Source: Hydrogenophaga sp. (lineage in GTDB: Bacteria > Pseudomonadota > Gammaproteobacteria > Burkholderiales > Burkholderiaceae_C). Taken from it: a stretch of DNA of 64,000 nt. Positions within the stretch are counted from its first letter, which is position 1; each line of letters starts with the position of its first letter. The notes beneath the pieces were generated by a model. It was given only the letters and a program-made list of their open reading frames with translations. It had not been told where the DNA came from and made no database searches. A program made the position numbers and the translations under genes. The stretch spans positions 24,050 to 88,049 of the forward strand of contig DYIC01000002.1 in assembly GCA_020723845.1 (NCBI GenBank), in the 5' to 3' direction. This document shows positions 59,086-64,000 of the stretch, piece after piece.

Positions 59086-59296
59086 GGACGATCTCCTGCA
59101 CGTGCATGGTCACGATCCGCTGCGCCTCGGCCAATTCACGCTCGCTCAGGCCCGTGTGGCACGCCAGGGCGACGTCGGGCTGAATCCAGAATTTCGCCTC
59201 GCCATGGGGATGCGCCACGTGCACGTGCATCCTGGGCTCCTCTCGTGAAAAGAAGAAAAGCCGGTAGGAGCCGACGCGCACGACGGTGGGTGCCAT
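59057..59296 (-). CDS. DUF4160 family protein (putative toxin-like)
   Basis: 79 residues with the DUF4160 pattern: APTVVRVGSYRLFFFSREEPRMHVHVAH, GEAKFWIQPDVALACHTGLSERELAEAQRIV. ATG at 59296 starts MAPTVVRV, the family start; the open frame runs 39 bases further but is not conserved. First gene of a two-gene unit with DUF2442. Role as toxin is inferred from the frequent pairing and small size only. An extended -10 (TGCTACATT) lies 38 bases upstream. Confidence 0.85.
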   Translation of the reverse strand: MAPTVVRVGSYRLFFFSREEPRMHVHVAHPHGEAKFWIQPDVALACHTGLSERELAEAQRIVTMHVQEIVHAWRQHFGG

Positions 59297-59333
59297 CGAG
59301 AGTTCGATTCGGGCGAGAAGCACAGGGGCCCTC

Positions 59334-59342
59334 AATGTAGCA
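59334..59342 (-). promoter_or_regulatory. candidate extended -10 promoter of the DUF4160/DUF2442 pair
   Basis: TGCTACATT on the minus strand, an extended -10 match, 38 bases before the DUF4160 ATG. The same nine bases occur upstream of infA at 60346-60354. Confidence 0.4.
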
Positions 59343-59386
59343 CACGCCGCCCGACGGGCGCGACGGTTTCAGCTCCAATGCAAACA

Positions 59387-59462
59387 GGCCCGACCGAGCG
59401 GTATTCAACCGCATCGCGGGCCTGAAGGACGGCTGGGGTAAGTGACCCCGGCCGTCAGGGGC
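59387..59462 (+). repeat. direct repeat copy 2 (glnS 3' end remnant)
   Basis: Copy of 58754-58829 with one mismatch, coding in the + frame the last residues of GlnRS up to GLKDGWGK and stop, without an upstream gene. It marks the far boundary of the inserted DUF4160/DUF2442 segment and is followed nine bases later by the end of the RRM gene. Confidence 0.97.
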
Positions 59463-59470
59463 AGAGCCGA

Positions 59471-59788
59471 TCAGTAGTAGCTGCTGCGACCGCCGCCGTT
59501 GCGGCCGCTGCGGCCTTCGTAGCCGGACGACGGACGTGCCTCGCGCGGACGGGCCACGTTGACGGTCATGGCGCGGCCTTGCAGCGACGAGCCGTGCAGG
59601 CCGTCGATGGCGGCTTGCGCCTCGGCGTCGGTCGCCATTTCGACGAAGCCGAAGCCCTTGGAGCGGCCGGTGTCGCGGTCGGTCATGACCTTGGCCGACT
59701 GCACGGTGCCATAGGCGCCAAAGCTGCGCGCCAGGGCTTGGTCATCGGCGGAATACGGCAGGTTGCCGACGTAGAGTTTGTTGTTCAT
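59471..59788 (-). CDS. RRM-type RNA-binding protein
   Basis: 105 residues: one RNA recognition motif with RNP2 KLYVGNLPY (4-12) and RNP1 KGFGFVEM (about 44-51), then a short Gly/Ser/Arg-rich tail (about 87-105) ending YY. Such single-RRM proteins in beta- and cyanobacteria are often cold-inducible RNA-binding proteins; here inferred. Shares the strand with infA 100 bases upstream. Confidence 0.93.
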   Translation of the reverse strand: MNNKLYVGNLPYSADDQALARSFGAYGTVQSAKVMTDRDTGRSKGFGFVEMATDAEAQAAIDGLHGSSLQGRAMTVNVARPREARPSSGYEGRSGRNGGGRSSYY

Positions 59789-59888
59789 GGAGAACGTCCT
59801 TCAGAGAAACAGAGAAAACGCGGGGCCGGTGCCGGTGGTGGCGCCACGCAGGGTCGCGCCGGATGATCGCGGGCCCGCTGAGGGTCGA

Positions 59889-60155
59889 TCAACGCGTCCT
59901 GCGACGCGCCGGTGTGGGAGCGGCACCCGAGCGCGGCTCGAGGTGACGGAAGGTGATGCGCCCTTTGCTCAGGTCGTAGGGCGACAGCTCCAGCGACACG
60001 CGGTCGCCGGCCAGAATACGGATGTGGTGCTTGCGCATCTTGCCGCCCGAGTAGGCCACCAGACAGTGGCCGTTTTCCAGGGTGACGCGGTAGCGCGAGT
60101 CGGGCAACACTTCGTCCACGGTGCCGCGCATCTCGATGAGTTCTTCTTTGGCCAT
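59889..60155 (-). CDS. infA: translation initiation factor IF-1 (extended form)
   Basis: 88 residues. S1-like OB fold: [70 protein letters not shown] is canonical IF-1, followed by an unusual basic tail of about 18 residues rich in Pro, Ala and Arg. Not in a ribosomal protein cluster, so likely the second infA copy that many betaproteobacteria carry. AGGAGG five bases before the ATG. The frame is open far upstream but that sequence is not conserved. Confidence 0.95.
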   Translation of the reverse strand: MAKEELIEMRGTVDEVLPDSRYRVTLENGHCLVAYSGGKMRKHHIRILAGDRVSLELSPYDLSKGRITFRHLEPRSGAAPTPARRRTR

Positions 60156-60345
60156 GGGGCCTCCTGTGGGCGTGTGGCACGCCCGGCGCCGAAACGCATC
60201 GGCTGATGGTGAAGCTCGCCGGGGTAAGATACGCTGAAACAGGGGACCGAGGGCCGGGCGAACCGGATGGCCAGTGCGGTGTTGAGGGAACCGCCAACCG
60301 TGGACAACGACGCTCGCGAGGGAAAGCAACTCGCGACGTGCCACT

Positions 60346-60354
60346 AATGTAGCA
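60346..60354 (-). promoter_or_regulatory. candidate extended -10 promoter of infA
   Basis: TGCTACATT on the minus strand about 190 bases before infA, just downstream of the 60358-60388 hairpin; would give a long 5' leader, which is common for cold-responsive mRNAs. Otherwise the 60156-60404 gap shows nothing else recognisable. Confidence 0.35.
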
Positions 60355-60357
60355 CGC

Positions 60358-60388
60358 TTTTGCACCCCGCGGCGCGCGGGGTGCAAAA
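60358..60388. terminator. perfect 14-base hairpin between thiC and infA
   Basis: Arms TTTTGCACCCCGCG (60358-60371) and its exact complement (60375-60388) with a 3-base loop, 17 bases past the thiC stop. The T and A runs are part of the stem, so there is no free U-tract on either strand; it can act as a 3' end of thiC mRNA but is not a textbook intrinsic terminator. Confidence 0.55.
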
Positions 60389-60404
60389 AATATTCACCCC
60401 TGTC

Positions 60405-62545
<2,141 letters not shown>

Positions 62546-62619
62546 ATTGTAGAGGGCAAGCCCGCGTCCGCGGCCACAGGCGCCGCAAACCCACGCCGCA
62601 CAGGGGTTGCGCCCCCGGG

Positions 62620-63972
62620 TCAGCCGGTGCCCACCGGGGTCGGGTCGTCGTTGCGCCGATCGTGGTACCGCAGCGTGAGCCGGCCTTTGCCGTCCCCCTT
62701 GGACGTGTACATCAAGCGATCGGCCGCGGCCAGTAGCGCCGGCAACGGATGTGCCCCTCGAAACAGCAGCGCACCGAGGCTGACCGAGACCGCCACGCCT
62801 GCGTCCGCAAGCGGAATGGGCTCGCCCAGTTTTTCCAGCAACGCCAGCCCGATGCGCCGCACCGTGGCTTCCGCTGGCCCCGGCTCGGGGCCCAGCTCGG
62901 TCAGCAATATCACAAATTCGTCACCCCCCAGTCGCCCCACGGGATCGACCGCTCGCACCATCGCGCGCAGCCGGGCCGCCACCTCGACCAACACGGCGTC
63001 GCCCGCCTCGTGCCCGCGAGTGTCGTTGATGGTTTTGAAATCATCCAGATCGACGAACAGCAACGCCGCCCAGCCCGGATCGCGCTGCTGCCGCAGCAGG
63101 ACTTGCTCGATGCGGTCGAACAGCAAGCGCCGGTTGGGCAACGCCGTCAGAGGGTCATGGAACGCCAGGGCCTGCAACTCGGCCTCGCGCGCTTTGAGCT
63201 CGGTGATGTCGCGCACGAGCGCGATGAAACGCAGCGCGGCCCCTGCAGGCGCGGTCTTGCGCGCCATGGAACACTCGAACCAACGTTTCCCGCCCGGCAA
63301 AGTCATGGCGTATCGGTAGCCGTTGGCCTGCCCGGCGCGCGCTGCCTCGGCCATGGCGGCCTCGGTCAAGTCGGCCACCGCCGGGGGCAGCAGATCGCGC
63401 AGGTGCCGACCCACGATCTGTTCGGCAGGCACGTACAGCCATTCGGGGCGCGGGGCGTGTACGTGGCGGAAGATGCCGTCGGCGTCGATCTCGAACATCA
63501 GGTCCGGCAACGCCCGCAGGGTGGCGTCGAGCTCGGCCCGCGCCTCGTGAAGGGCCATCTCGGCACGCTTGCGTGCGGTGATGTCGACCGCCACCCCGGT
63601 GTAGCCCAGAAAGCGGCCATCCTCGCCCCGGCGCGGCACCCCGCTGATGCTGGTCCAAGACGGCTCGCCGCGGCGAGTGCGCCACTGCAGCTCCAGACCC
63701 CGGAACGGCTCGCGCCGCCACAGAGGCCGCCAGAGCCGGCGCGTGCGGCCGTCGGGCTGCAGCCACACGTCACTCTCCCACGGTCGGCGGCCAACGAGCG
63801 ACGCCAGCCACGACAATCGGCCGGGGTCACCCTGCAGGGGCTGGGCCTGAATGACGCGCAGGCTGGCGTCGGTCGCCCACACCCAGTCGGCCACCAGGGC
63901 CAGCAGGGACGACTCGTCCACCGCGCCTGCGGAAGGCGGCGCGGGGAGGGAGTCTGACTGTGAGCGGGGCAT
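62620..63972 (-). CDS. PAS-GGDEF diguanylate cyclase
   Basis: 450 residues, no membrane segment. First PAS/PAC region (about 25-135, ending GYTGVAVDITARKRAE), second PAS (about 145-260, PDLMFEIDADGIFRHVHAP ... ALVRDITELKARE), then GGDEF (about 270-435). Active motif GGDEF at 349-353, with RAVD five residues before it (RxxD inhibition site), and FHDPLTALPNRRLLFDR and LFVDLDDFKTINDTRGHEAGD upstream. Product c-di-GMP, inhibited by product; sensed signal unknown. Gene faces thiC's riboswitch on the same strand. Confidence 0.93.
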   Translation of the reverse strand: MPRSQSDSLPAPPSAGAVDESSLLALVADWVWATDASLRVIQAQPLQGDPGRLSWLASLVGRRPWESDVWLQPDGRTRRLWRPLWRREPFRGLELQWRTRRGEPSWTSISGVPRRGEDGRFLGYTGVAVDITARKRAEMALHEARAELDATLRALPDLMFEIDADGIFRHVHAPRPEWLYVPAEQIVGRHLRDLLPPAVADLTEAAMAEAARAGQANGYRYAMTLPGGKRWFECSMARKTAPAGAALRFIALVRDITELKAREAELQALAFHDPLTALPNRRLLFDRIEQVLLRQQRDPGWAALLFVDLDDFKTINDTRGHEAGDAVLVEVAARLRAMVRAVDPVGRLGGDEFVILLTELGPEPGPAEATVRRIGLALLEKLGEPIPLADAGVAVSVSLGALLFRGAHPLPALLAAADRLMYTSKGDGKGRLTLRYHDRRNDDPTPVGTG

Positions 63973-64000
63973 ACGATTGCCACTGAGGATTTTGCTCTAA

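Larger units (their letters stand above)
58754..59462. mobile_element. putative mini-element inserted at the glnS 3' end
   Basis: Two 76-base near-identical copies of the glnS 3' end bracket 557 bases that contain only the DUF4160/DUF2442 gene pair. This is the structure expected when an element integrates at the 3' end of a gene and restores it, or when a circular molecule carrying the same 3' end recombines in. No integrase or transposase is present, so the mechanism is inferred. Confidence 0.4.

Noticed and set aside
58754..59462. Integron cassette with attC site
   Set aside because: An RYYYAAC match (ATTCAAC) occurs in the repeat but is in the loop of a hairpin, with no paired GTTRRRY core and no integrase; a chance match is likely.
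59387..59462. Truncated glnS pseudogene
   Set aside because: Only the last 19 codons are present, and the identity extends past the stop into non-coding bases, which fits a duplicated boundary rather than gene decay.
60358..60388. Classical rho-independent terminator for thiC
   Set aside because: The T-run is inside the stem and no U-tract follows on either strand.

Overview
The window is very GC-rich DNA, almost entirely coding, with nearly every gene a core chromosomal gene of a betaproteobacterium. Pointers to Burkholderiales (Comamonadaceae or a close relative, possibly a small-genome type such as Tepidimonas; this is inference) are the exbB-exbD-lpxK-ycaR-kdsB-adk run, the rdgB-rph-PP2C-kinase / yicC-gmk-rpoZ-spoT-greB divergent pair of clusters, clpS-clpA beside icd, and a second-type infA. 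No plasmid or phage genes, insertion sequences or CRISPR arrays were seen. No gene-free stretch exceeds 300 bases; the longest, 62334-62619, holds a TPP riboswitch.

Layout. 1-5235: nadD (cut by the window edge), hemF, purD, yebC on the minus strand, divergent from a HerA-like ATPase. 5342-10066: a PAS-GGDEF-EAL protein tail to tail with exonuclease I (sbcB), then an alkylguanine methyltransferase. 10132-16972: clpA/clpS, isocitrate dehydrogenase, a DUF192 protein, Fe superoxide dismutase, xseA. 17090-21114: a plus-strand envelope and nucleotide operon (ExbB/ExbD, lpxK, Trm112 protein, kdsB, adk). 21145-28046: mostly minus strand: asparaginase, tRNA-Ser(GCU), aspartokinase, tilS, accA, an AlkA-type glycosylase, cysS. 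28117-31188: TPR protein, cyclophilin, lpxH, mtfA. 31166-39153: minus-strand run of DUF349, CBS, hemW, rdgB, rph, PP2C phosphatase and Ser/Thr kinase. 39221-43960: yicC, gmk, rpoZ, spoT, with greB convergent. 44023-53551: a complete recC-recB-recD operon with 4-base ATGA overlaps, followed by an orphan Anbu-type proteasome homologue and an alpha/beta hydrolase. 55271-64000: uppP, a secreted Val/Pro-rich protein, glnS, a small DUF2442/DUF4160 pair, an RRM protein, IF-1, thiC under a TPP riboswitch, and a PAS-GGDEF diguanylate cyclase.

Functional themes: DNA repair (sbcB, xseA, RecBCD, AlkA, Ogt, HerA-like), lipid A/Kdo and peptidoglycan precursor supply (lpxK, lpxH, kdsB, uppP), nucleotide housekeeping and stringent response (adk, gmk, rdgB, rph, spoT, rpoZ), proteolysis (ClpAS, Anbu, MtfA), and c-di-GMP signalling (two proteins).

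The most unusual locus is glnS. Its product carries a roughly 90-100 residue insertion just before the KMSKS-equivalent region. The last 76 bases around its stop codon are repeated 633 bases downstream with one mismatch, and the two copies bracket the toxin-antitoxin-like DUF4160/DUF2442 pair. This looks like a very small element that entered at the glnS 3' end and regenerated it.
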